DNA from: JAHBWV01 sp964588385
GTDB lineage: Bacteria > Planctomycetota > Phycisphaerae > Phycisphaerales > UBA1924
Assembly (NCBI GenBank): GCA_964588385.1
Contig: CAZPPG010000012.1
Coordinates: forward strand, 12,555-76,554
DNA length: 64,000 nucleotides
Direction of reading: 5' to 3'
Position numbers and translations under genes: made by a program. Under the pieces are notes generated by a model. It was given only the letters and a program-made list of their open reading frames with translations, searched no databases and was not told where the DNA came from. This document shows, in pieces, positions 57,401 through 64,000 of this stretch; position 1 is the first letter of the stretch, and every line of letters begins with the position of its first letter.

Positions 57401-59722
57401 ATGCCCCCCGAGTTCTCCGCCCGTCGACTCACGTCGTCGTTCATCCGCGCTGCCCTCGCCGGCGCCGCAACCTCCGTCGTCGCGCTCACCGCGCTCGCCG
57501 ACGAGGATTGGCGCAAGCTCGCCGACCAGCGGCCCCCGCGCGAAGGGCAGATCTGGACCGCCGGCGGCTCGTCCCGCTCCGCCCCGCCCGCATTCCTCGG
57601 AGAGAACGTCTACCTGCAGGCATGGTTCCCGCTCAGCGCGTTCCCCGGCTCTCAGGGTTCTGGCAACGACTGCTGGGGATACACCTCCCCCTCAGGGCGC
57701 CGCTACGCCATCATCGGACTCCAGAAGGGCTTCGGCTTCGTCGAGGTCACCGATCCCAAGAACGCCGAGTACGTCGGATACATCAGCGGCGCAACCTCGC
57801 TCTGGCACGACGTCAAGGTCATCGGCCAGTACGCCTACGGCGTCTCCGAGGGCGGCCTGGGCATCCAGGTCATGAACCTCTCCAACATCGACAACGGCGT
57901 GGTCACCCTGACACGCAACCAGTCGACCATGGGCCACTCCTCCACACACAACATCGTCTCCAATCCCGCCAGCGGCTACCTCTATCTCGTCGGCGCCAAC
58001 GTCGGCAACGGCGGCCTCGTCGCCGTCTCCCTCTCAGACCCGACCCGACCCACCATCGTCGGCGCATGGACAACCCACTACGTCCACGACGCACAGGTCG
58101 TCACCTACACCAGCGGGCCATACGCCGGACGCGAGATCGCCTTCTGCCTCAACGGGGGCTTCGGACTCGAAGTCGTCGATGTCACCAACAAGAGCTCCAT
58201 GACCCGCATCGCCACCGTCGTCTACCCGTGGCTCTCCTACTGCCATCAGGGCTGGCTCAGCGAAGACCGCCGCTACCTCTATGTCGACGACGAGCTCGAC
58301 GAGGGCTCGCAGGTCTGGACCACCACCACACGCATCTTCGATGTCCAGAATCCCGGCAACCCCATCTACATCGGCACCTTCTCAACAGGCCGCCAGGCGA
58401 TCGACCACAACCAGTACACCCACAACGGCCGCATCTACCAGGCCAACTACCGCTCCGGCCTGCAGATCCTCGAGTACTCAAATCCGCTGGCGCCCACCGT
58501 CGTCGGGTTCTTCGACACCCACCCCGAAGACGATCGCGCCAAGTTCAACGGCGCGTGGAGCACCTACCCATACTTCGGCGAGGACACCATCCTCATCAGC
58601 GACATGGAAGGCGGTCTCTTCGTCGTTGAGTACGACGATCGCCGCCTCGACTTCGACGCCGTCGCCACACCCGCCCAGGTCGCCCCCGAAACGCCCGCCG
58701 CCACCACCGTGCAGATCACCGGCGATGGCACCGACGTTCTCCCCGGCTCCGTCACGCTCCACGCCAGCATCAACGGCGGCCCGGAGATCCTCGTCCCCGC
58801 CACCGACAACGGCGACGGCACCTTCTCCGCCGATCTCCCCGCCGCGCCCTGCTTCTCAGACATCGAGTACTACTACTCCGCCACCAGCCAGACGGGCCGC
58901 ACCTTCACCCACCCCAAGACCCCGCACACCGACACGCTCCACGCCTACGTCGCCGCCTCTGTCGACGTGATCTACCAGGACACCTTCGACGTCACCCACT
59001 TCAACGGCTGGAACGTCGGCGACGCCTCCGACCCCGACACCGCACTCTTCGGCCGCTGGATCAAGATGCAGCCGGTCCCCAGCATCTCGCAACCCGGCTC
59101 CGGCTACACCGGCTCGATCTGCTGGATCACCGACGGACGCGTCGGCGACACCCCCGGCGATTACGAAGTCACCGGCGGCAAGACAACCCTCATGTCCCCC
59201 ATCTTCAATCTCTCCAACGCCACCGACCCGCGCATCTCCTACTGGCGCTGGTACGTCAACGGCCTCGGTGGACAGGCCCCCAATGAGGCCTTCGCCGTCG
59301 ATATCTCATCCGACGGCGGCGCCACCTGGTCCAATCTCGAGACCATCAACGACGCGACCGGACAGGACGAGGGCGGCTGGCACCGCGCCATCCACAAGCT
59401 CGCCGGACGCGTCGCACTCACCTCGCAGATGCGCGTCCGCTTCGTCGCCTCCGACTACCCCATCATGTCCAGCGTCATCGAGGCCGCCATCGACGACTTC
59501 CGCATCACCGACGCTTCATGCACCTTCTGCCCAGCCGACTACAACTCCAGCGGCAGCGCCGACGTCTCCGACTTCCTCGACTTCTTCGATGACTTCGGCC
59601 AGTGCGTCGGACAGCCCACGCCCTGCGGCTCATCCGGCAACCCCGATATCAACGGAGACACCTTCGTCGATGTCGCCGACTTCCTCGACTTCCTCGACGC
59701 CTTCGGCATCGGCTGCGACTGA
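57401..59722 (+). CDS. LVIVD-repeat/choice-of-anchor B protein with dockerin-like tail
   Basis: A 773-residue exported protein from ATG 57401 with a signal near LAGAATSVVALTALA. Residues 60-420 carry repeats of the LVIVD/beta-propeller type: GFVEVTDPKNAEYVGYI, GLGIQVMNLSN, GLVAVSLSDPTRPTIVGAW, GFGLEVVDVTNKSSMTRI and GLQILEYSNPLAPTVVGFF. The fold matches the choice-of-anchor B family of planctomycete proteins. A jelly-roll-like domain follows (VIYQDTFDVTHFNGWNVGD), then the dockerin-like pair CPADYNSSGSADVSDFLDF and INGDTFVDVADFLDFLDAF ending GCD. No enzymatic motif seen. Confidence 0.87.
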   Translation: MPPEFSARRLTSSFIRAALAGAATSVVALTALADEDWRKLADQRPPREGQIWTAGGSSRSAPPAFLGENVYLQAWFPLSAFPGSQGSGNDCWGYTSPSGRRYAIIGLQKGFGFVEVTDPKNAEYVGYISGATSLWHDVKVIGQYAYGVSEGGLGIQVMNLSNIDNGVVTLTRNQSTMGHSSTHNIVSNPASGYLYLVGANVGNGGLVAVSLSDPTRPTIVGAWTTHYVHDAQVVTYTSGPYAGREIAFCLNGGFGLEVVDVTNKSSMTRIATVVYPWLSYCHQGWLSEDRRYLYVDDELDEGSQVWTTTTRIFDVQNPGNPIYIGTFSTGRQAIDHNQYTHNGRIYQANYRSGLQILEYSNPLAPTVVGFFDTHPEDDRAKFNGAWSTYPYFGEDTILISDMEGGLFVVEYDDRRLDFDAVATPAQVAPETPAATTVQITGDGTDVLPGSVTLHASINGGPEILVPATDNGDGTFSADLPAAPCFSDIEYYYSATSQTGRTFTHPKTPHTDTLHAYVAASVDVIYQDTFDVTHFNGWNVGDASDPDTALFGRWIKMQPVPSISQPGSGYTGSICWITDGRVGDTPGDYEVTGGKTTLMSPIFNLSNATDPRISYWRWYVNGLGGQAPNEAFAVDISSDGGATWSNLETINDATGQDEGGWHRAIHKLAGRVALTSQMRVRFVASDYPIMSSVIEAAIDDFRITDASCTFCPADYNSSGSADVSDFLDFFDDFGQCVGQPTPCGSSGNPDINGDTFVDVADFLDFLDAFGIGCD

Positions 59723-59752
59723 TTCAAACCGACCGCCATCCCGTTCCCACCC

Positions 59753-59783
59753 ACGCGGCACGCCCAGTGCCGCGTTTCATTTC
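59753..59783 (+). terminator. Rho-independent terminator of the LVIVD-repeat gene
   Basis: A perfect 9-bp stem ACGCGGCAC (59753-59761) with GTGCCGCGT (59767-59775), a 5-base loop and a following TTCATTTCC. It lies 30 bp after the stop codon. Confidence 0.85.
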
Positions 59784-59975
59784 CGGGCCTGCCCCCATTC
59801 AACCCCCGTCCGAGAACCCCCACAGCCCCCGCCCGCACCCAGCACCCCTCCAAACCCCACTTCCCGCCTTGTCGACCCCTCACCTTGACCGGCCCCCCGC
59901 GTCCCGTACCATTCCCCTCACGCCCGGACTGGCGCCAGCCGATCTTGGCCACAACTCGGGATAGATCCCGTTGTC

Positions 59976-60048
59976 GGGGGCGTAGCTCAGTTGGTAGAGC
60001 GCTTCCATGGCATGGAAGAGGTCGAGAGTTCGAGTCTCTTCGCCTCCA
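59976..60048 (+). tRNA. tRNA-Ala (anticodon GGC)
   Basis: A complete cloverleaf of 73 bases. The acceptor stem GGGGGCG pairs with CGCCTCC (one G-U pair) with A as discriminator; the D-arm is GCTCAGTTGGTAGAGC. The anticodon stem CTTCC/GGAAG holds the loop ATGGCAT with anticodon GGC, and the T-arm is GAGAG-TTCGAGT-CTCTT. CCA is not encoded. Confidence 0.95.
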
Positions 60049-60117
60049 CTCGACAAAGAAAACTCCCTGGCCGCAAGGTCCGGGCGTTGGCGTTTCACAG
60101 GCTGTGCTTCCCCGCCC

Positions 60118-61350
60118 TCACCGCAATCCCTTCAACGCCTCCACGATCGCCCCCGGCTCCGCCCGCTCCCGGTAGTCCTCGCTCAGAAACGCGTACGCGA
60201 TCGTGCCGTCCCGCGCGATCACATACGTCGCCCCCAAGGGCAGCTCCCACGAGTCATCCCCGTTCAGCGTCGCAAGATCAAGCCGACCCTTGAACGCCTC
60301 GATCAGCGAGTCCGGAAGCCGATACGACACGCCATACGCCCGCGCCACCGCGCTTCCCACATCGCTGAGCACGACGAACGCAAGCCCGTTCTTCTCCTTG
60401 GTTGACAGCGAGTTGTCAGGCAACTCCGGCGAGATCGCCACAAGCTGTCCGCCCGCACCCCGAATCTCCGCAAGCGACTCCTGATACGTCCGCAACTGGA
60501 TGTTGCAGTAGGGGCACCATCCGCCCCGATACCACGTCAGAACCACCGGCCCCTGCTCCAGCAGCTTCGACAACGCAACCGGTGCCCCCGTCGCATCCTT
60601 GAGCTCAAACTCCGGCGCCTTGGCCCCGACCTTCAGCGCACGCTCCAGCACGCCGCTCGCCCCGACCTCGCGCACACCCTCCTCAAACGTCTGCTTCATC
60701 GCCGCCGGCGCCGCCGCATCAAACTCAGTCCGCTTCGCATCCAGCTCACGCTGCAGCGGCCCCTGCGTTTCAACCGCCGCGCCCGTGATCGGACCCTCGC
60801 CCGACACACGCTCCCAGTTTGCGTCCGCGCTCGCCGCATACCCGCCCGCATCCTTCAGGAACTTCGCGCGCGTGTCGTTCAGCAACCCCTTGTAGAACAG
60901 AAACAGCCGCCCATCCATCACCAGGAACGACTTGGGATCGACCTCAACCTTCGACCCGTCCTCCGCCATCGCCCAACTGCACCACCCGCCGTGCGCCGGG
61001 ATGTACGCGTCCGGATTGGCCCGGAAAAGCTCCAGATTCTTCTGCGATGCAAAGCGGTACGAGATCCCGCGATCCACATGCTCAAACTTCGCGTCGCCGC
61101 GCTGCGCGCTCCCGCCGCCCTCAGGAAAGTACCCGACCACGTCGTATCCGCCCGCCGCAAGCCGCGACTTGCCGACGTTGTACGCGCTCGTCACACGCTC
61201 CGGACCCGCCGCCCACGCCTCCGCGCCCGCGTCCAAACCCGAACCCGCCGCCCACACGCACGCACACCCAACCGCGCCCAACAGCCGCGCATGTGTGGAA
61301 CCAGACCGGCGCATCCGAGATACACGTGTGAACAGCATCCGCTTCTCCAT
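60118..61350 (-). CDS. YHS-domain/peroxiredoxin-like fusion, exported
   Basis: A 410-residue protein. An Ala/Gly-rich hydrophobic N-terminus (LLGAVGCACVWAAGSG) suggests export. A YHS-type domain at about residues 60-175 has AAGGYDVVGYFPEGG, ISYRFASQKNLELFRANPDAYIPAHGGWCSWAMAED, the arrangement seen in copper/iron-related YHS proteins. A thioredoxin-fold peroxiredoxin domain follows at about 230-405 with ALKVGAKAPEFELKDATG, TWYRGGWCPYCNIQLRTYQE (a CxxC) and GATYVIARDGTIAYAF. Fusion of the two is unusual. ATG 61350 is one of several possible starts with no clear ribosome site; ATG 61374 is another. It is 69 bp downstream of the tRNA but on the opposite strand. Confidence 0.85.
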   Translation of the reverse strand: MEKRMLFTRVSRMRRSGSTHARLLGAVGCACVWAAGSGLDAGAEAWAAGPERVTSAYNVGKSRLAAGGYDVVGYFPEGGGSAQRGDAKFEHVDRGISYRFASQKNLELFRANPDAYIPAHGGWCSWAMAEDGSKVEVDPKSFLVMDGRLFLFYKGLLNDTRAKFLKDAGGYAASADANWERVSGEGPITGAAVETQGPLQRELDAKRTEFDAAAPAAMKQTFEEGVREVGASGVLERALKVGAKAPEFELKDATGAPVALSKLLEQGPVVLTWYRGGWCPYCNIQLRTYQESLAEIRGAGGQLVAISPELPDNSLSTKEKNGLAFVVLSDVGSAVARAYGVSYRLPDSLIEAFKGRLDLATLNGDDSWELPLGATYVIARDGTIAYAFLSEDYRERAEPGAIVEALKGLR

Positions 61351-61513
61351 GGTGAGCCCGCCGCATCGGCGCATCGTCAGGCCTACGCCCGAACCGCCCG
61401 CGGCGACACGCGCACAGCCCGACCGATCATCGGATGCCGCCCCGCTCCCCCGGTTTCGTGAGAGTTCACCCCGCCCCACCCCAACCCCGCGCCGGCCCGC
61501 GCCCTCCTGTTCC

Positions 61514-62743
61514 CTACGCCCCCGCCCAAAACACCCCAACCGGCATCGCCACCATGTTCTTCGCGAACGGCACCGTCTCCCCGCCCGTGTGCAGCACGAT
61601 CCCTCGCACAAACCGATCCGGCGCCATCTCCGCGAGCGTCCGCAGTCCCGCAAAGTCGCCGCCATCCACGCTCGCGCTCGACTTGATCTCGATCCCCACC
61701 AGCCGCCCCTTGCGGTCCTCCAGCACGATGTCGACCTCGCGCCCGGTCTGCGTGCGGAAGTGGAAGACCTCCACCCTCGTCTTTGACCATCCCGACTGCT
61801 TCAGCAGTTCAGTCACGACAAAGCTCTCCAGCATCGGTCCAAGCATCGTCGAATCATCGCGCAGGTCCGGCTGCCCGACCAGATACGACGCCAGCCCCGT
61901 GTCGACCAGGTGCACCTTTGGCGACTTGACCAGGCGTGTGCCCAGGTTCGCCGCCCACGGGCGCACGAGATGCACCATGAACGTCGCCTCAAGTGCCGCG
62001 AAGTACCGCTTCAGCGTCGTCTGTGCCAGCCCCACGGATCGCGACAGGTCGGCATAGTTCAGCAGCCCCGCCGTCCGCGTCGCCAAGAGCCGCAGCAACG
62101 TCGGGAGCGAAGCCAGATCCTCAATGTTCGCCAGATCCCGGACATCCCGCTGCAGAATCGTCGTCACATAGGAATCAAACCACGCGCCGCGCCGCTCCAC
62201 ATCCTTCCTCGACACCGCCTCCGGAAACCCGCCCCGCGCCACGCGATCAAAGATCGCTCGCCGCGACACCCACATCCGATCCGCCGCCCCCATCGACCGC
62301 TCGAACACGCGATCGATGAACGTCCCCTCCGAACCCTCAATCTCGCTCTGCGACAGCGGCCACAGCGACGTGATATCAACCCGACCCGCCAGCGACTCCG
62401 GCAGCCGCGGCATCGCCAGCACGTTCGCCGAGCCCGTCAGGAGAAACCGCCCCGGCCTCCGATCCCTGTCCACGCTCGCCTTGATCGCCCGAAACAACTC
62501 CGGCGCACGCTGCACCTCATCGATCGCCACCGGCCCCTCAAGCCCCGCGATGAATCCGTCCGGATCATCCGTCGCCGCCGCGTACGCCGCCCCGGCGTCC
62601 AGCGTGATGTACCGCCGCTCCCCCTTCTCCAAGAGGTCGCGGACCAGCGTCGTCTTTCCGGTCTGCCTCGCCCCATGCAGCAGCACCACCGGGCTGTCGC
62701 CCAGCGCCGCCCGCAGCCGCCGCATCACCAGCCGTTCATACAT
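61514..62743 (-). CDS. AAA_14/DUF4143 ATPase
   Basis: A 409-residue protein from ATG 62743. Walker A GARQTGKTTLVRDLLEK is near residue 24 and Walker B LEGPVAIDEVQRAPELF near 70, with FLLTGSANVLAMPRLPESLAGR near 100. The C-terminal DUF4143 part has VHLVDTGLASYLVGQPDLR and the TGREVDIVLEDRKGRLVGIEIKSS block of a PD-(D/E)XK-like fold. Such proteins are widespread, often single-gene accessory units with unknown role. In-frame codons from 62788 run through the palindromic repeat and are probably not translated. Confidence 0.9.
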   Translation of the reverse strand: MYERLVMRRLRAALGDSPVVLLHGARQTGKTTLVRDLLEKGERRYITLDAGAAYAAATDDPDGFIAGLEGPVAIDEVQRAPELFRAIKASVDRDRRPGRFLLTGSANVLAMPRLPESLAGRVDITSLWPLSQSEIEGSEGTFIDRVFERSMGAADRMWVSRRAIFDRVARGGFPEAVSRKDVERRGAWFDSYVTTILQRDVRDLANIEDLASLPTLLRLLATRTAGLLNYADLSRSVGLAQTTLKRYFAALEATFMVHLVRPWAANLGTRLVKSPKVHLVDTGLASYLVGQPDLRDDSTMLGPMLESFVVTELLKQSGWSKTRVEVFHFRTQTGREVDIVLEDRKGRLVGIEIKSSASVDGGDFAGLRTLAEMAPDRFVRGIVLHTGGETVPFAKNMVAMPVGVFWAGA

Positions 62744-62766
62744 GCCTTGATTATCGTCCACCCAAC

Positions 62767-62803
62767 GGTTGAAAATCAACCACTTCACGGCTGATTTTCA
62801 ACC
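62767..62803. promoter_or_regulatory. Palindromic operator-like repeat upstream of the AAA_14 gene
   Basis: GGTTGAAAATCAACC (62767-62781) is itself palindromic, and GGCTGATTTTCAACC (62789-62803) repeats it with one change 7 bp later. The pair lies 24 bp before ATG 62743 on the minus strand and is much more AT-rich than its surroundings, as expected for an operator or a promoter-overlapping site. Confidence 0.5.
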
Positions 62804-62842
62804 ACCAGACGGACGATTTGCAACGCTCCCCACGCCGCCCCC

Positions 62843-63292
62843 TCACCCCAGCGTCATCCCGTGCTTCCGGATGATGCCCACGAACAGCTCCACATCCAGC
62901 GGCTTATCCCCCGCCAAACGCTCGTGGCACTCCGCAAAGAACCGCTCGAACCCGCCCGGCGTCGTCGTCACCAGAAACCGCGCCGCGCCCGGTCCCGGAT
63001 TCGTGAATGAATGCAGGACCCCCCGAGGCCCGAACGCCGCATCCCCCGGGCCCAACTCATGCCGCACGCCCCCAACCGTCACGTCGATCCGCCCCTCCAG
63101 CACATAGAACGTCTCGTCCTCGCGCGAGTGCGCGTGAGGCGGCGTCCCCTGGCCCGGCGGACACGCAAGCTCAAAGAGCGAGAACTGTCCCGCTGTCTGC
63201 TCAGACCCGAGCAGCATCCACGCCGGAATCCCCGCCACATCAAACCGCTTCGCCCCCGCCCTCGACGACACCACCGGCGCCAACTGCTCCAT
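62843..63292 (-). CDS. Cupin-domain protein
   Basis: A 149-residue single-cupin protein from ATG 63292. The metal-binding motif 1 is PPHAHSREDETFYVLEGRIDVTVGG near residue 52 (His, His, Glu), and motif 2 is GPRGVLHSFTNPGPGAARFLV near 90. Resembles quercetinase-like or sugar-phosphate-type small cupins, but the substrate cannot be told. It lies 39 bp upstream of the operator-like repeat. Confidence 0.88.
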   Translation of the reverse strand: MEQLAPVVSSRAGAKRFDVAGIPAWMLLGSEQTAGQFSLFELACPPGQGTPPHAHSREDETFYVLEGRIDVTVGGVRHELGPGDAAFGPRGVLHSFTNPGPGAARFLVTTTPGGFERFFAECHERLAGDKPLDVELFVGIIRKHGMTLG

Positions 63293-63313
63293 ACAACGCC
63301 TCCATGATCCGTT

Positions 63314-63374
63314 CGTCACTCGTCACTCGTCACTCGTCACTCGTCACTCGTCACTCGTCACTCGTCACTCGTCA
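63314..63374 (+). repeat. Tandem repeat of CGTCACT, about 8.7 copies, up to the assembly gap
   Basis: Perfect 7-bp units run from 63314 to the gap at 63375. The true copy number is unknown because the gap begins here. Confidence 0.95.
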
Positions 63375-63474
63375 NNNNNNNNNNNNNNNNNNNNNNNNNN
63401 NNNNNNNNNNNNNNNNNNNNNNNNNNNNNNNNNNNNNNNNNNNNNNNNNNNNNNNNNNNNNNNNNNNNNNNNNN
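63375..63474. other. Assembly gap of 100 N
   Basis: Exactly 100 unknown bases, the usual placeholder for a gap of unknown size. Both flanks are short tandem repeats, which probably caused the assembly break. Confidence 0.99.
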
Positions 63475-63502
63475 CTCCGTCACTCCGTCACTCCGTCACT
63501 CC
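63475..63502 (+). repeat. Tandem repeat of CTCCGTCA, about 3.5 copies
   Basis: Units of 8 bp (CTCCGTCA) from 63475 to 63502, just after the gap. They differ by one inserted base from the 7-bp unit before the gap, and they supply the last codons of the gene at 63488. Confidence 0.9.
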
Positions 63503-63892
63503 CCTCCTCGCCATCTCCATCGCCCACTTCGGACCCATCACCGTCTGCTTCCCGATCCGAACCACAGACCCGCCAAACCCAGATTTCTTGAACTCAATCG
63601 CCTCCCACGGAATGCTCATCCGCGGCATGCCGATCCACCGCGCCGTCAGCGACGGATACAGATGCAGATACGACGCATCAACCGCCACATGAATCGAATA
63701 CCCCAGATTCATGATCCCGATCTTGAACGACTGAAACTCCTTCCGCACCGCGCCCGCCTCCGGCTCCACCGCAGGATGCCCCGCACCCAACTGCTTCAGC
63801 ATCTGTCCGCACGAACGCATGATCGCCGTGATGATGATCGCATCCATCACCACGAACATCGCCACGATGCCGACGACGCCCAGTGGATGCAT
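63488..63892 (-). CDS. Small membrane protein of unknown function
   Basis: A 134-residue protein from ATG 63892. An N-terminal TM helix (VVGIVAMFVVMDAIIITAIM) is followed by a soluble domain with FKIGIMNLGYSIHVAVDASYLHLYPSLTARWIGMPRMSIPWEAIEF and a C-terminal GGSVVRIGKQTVMGPKWAMEM. No family is recognised. The last codons fall inside the short tandem repeat next to the gap, so the exact C-terminus could differ between strains. Confidence 0.65.
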   Translation of the reverse strand: MHPLGVVGIVAMFVVMDAIIITAIMRSCGQMLKQLGAGHPAVEPEAGAVRKEFQSFKIGIMNLGYSIHVAVDASYLHLYPSLTARWIGMPRMSIPWEAIEFKKSGFGGSVVRIGKQTVMGPKWAMEMARRGVTE

Positions 63893-63942
63893 CCCTCACG
63901 CTCCTCGGCTTTGGCACATCAACCCACCACCGACAGAATCAT

Positions 63943-64000
63943 ATTGCCCATTGCCCATTGCCCATTGCCCATTGCCCATTGCCCATTGCCCATTGCCCAT
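63943..64000 (+). repeat. Tandem repeat of ATTGCCC, continuing off the window
   Basis: At least eight perfect 7-bp units reach the right edge of the window. Same length class as the CGTCACT repeat. Confidence 0.95.

Noticed and set aside
63314..63374. CRISPR array from the regular repeats near the gap
   Set aside because: The unit is only 7 bp with no spacers; it is a simple tandem repeat.

Overview
The window is GC-rich bacterial DNA and most likely comes from a planctomycete of the Phycisphaerae/Phycisphaerales type. Four large secreted proteins end in the short duplicated dockerin-like module (C-x-A-D-x-N...DFLDF...GC) that I associate with that group. Two oxidoreductases carry twin-arginine signals, several membrane proteins have zinc ribbons, there is an ECF sigma/anti-sigma pair with a PDZ protein, and a serine/threonine kinase is fused to TPR repeats. 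A 100-base run of N at 63375-63474 marks an assembly gap, so this is a draft contig. No rRNA, CRISPR array or intact insertion sequence was seen.

Left part (1-20.8 kb) is mostly housekeeping. It holds a partial VTT-like membrane protein, a DUF3465 protein with a MoxR ATPase, a sigma/anti-sigma/PDZ gene group, tatC, tadA, mutM, a candidate replication origin, dnaA, an RNase Z-like hydrolase, a P1B-4 metal ATPase, an Rrf2 regulator, a zinc-ribbon membrane protein with a palindromic repeat inserted in frame, lysS, a secreted protein of unknown function, pyrE and an M14 carboxypeptidase lipoprotein.

The middle (20.8-42.3 kb) begins with transposase debris and two zinc-ribbon proteins. A surface-polysaccharide locus follows (22.2-30.7 kb): deacetylase, formyltransferase-like protein, GT4, three acyltransferases of WcaF type, a beta-propeller-like protein, GT2 and sulfotransferase. 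Many neighbours overlap by 4 bp. After it come a TPR protein kinase convergent with a SpoIIE-type phosphatase, two Tat-exported Gfo/Idh/MocA proteins separated by a long inverted repeat, a MauE-type membrane protein with a small secreted Cys-rich protein, and a pseudopilin.

The right part (42.3-64 kb) has a three-gene operon: a beta-ketoacyl synthase-like protein whose nucleophile position is Gln, an RGG/GxxExxY protein, and an intact beta-ketoacyl synthase. Next are a class A beta-lactamase-like hydrolase, a coupled membrane protein-rnpA-yidD group and a TetR regulator. A block of four extracellular proteins with dockerin-like C-termini follows: penta-heme cytochrome, lysyl oxidase, subtilisin and choice-of-anchor-B protein. 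The end holds tRNA-Ala(GGC), a YHS-peroxiredoxin fusion, an AAA_14/DUF4143 ATPase, a cupin, and short tandem repeats around the gap and at the window edge.

The most interesting candidates for undescribed biology are the KS/KS-like/RGG-GxxExxY operon, the Cys-rich secreted protein beside a MauE-like protein, and the palindromic repeat that has expanded a zinc-ribbon loop. All functional calls are by eye from sequence; no database search was run.
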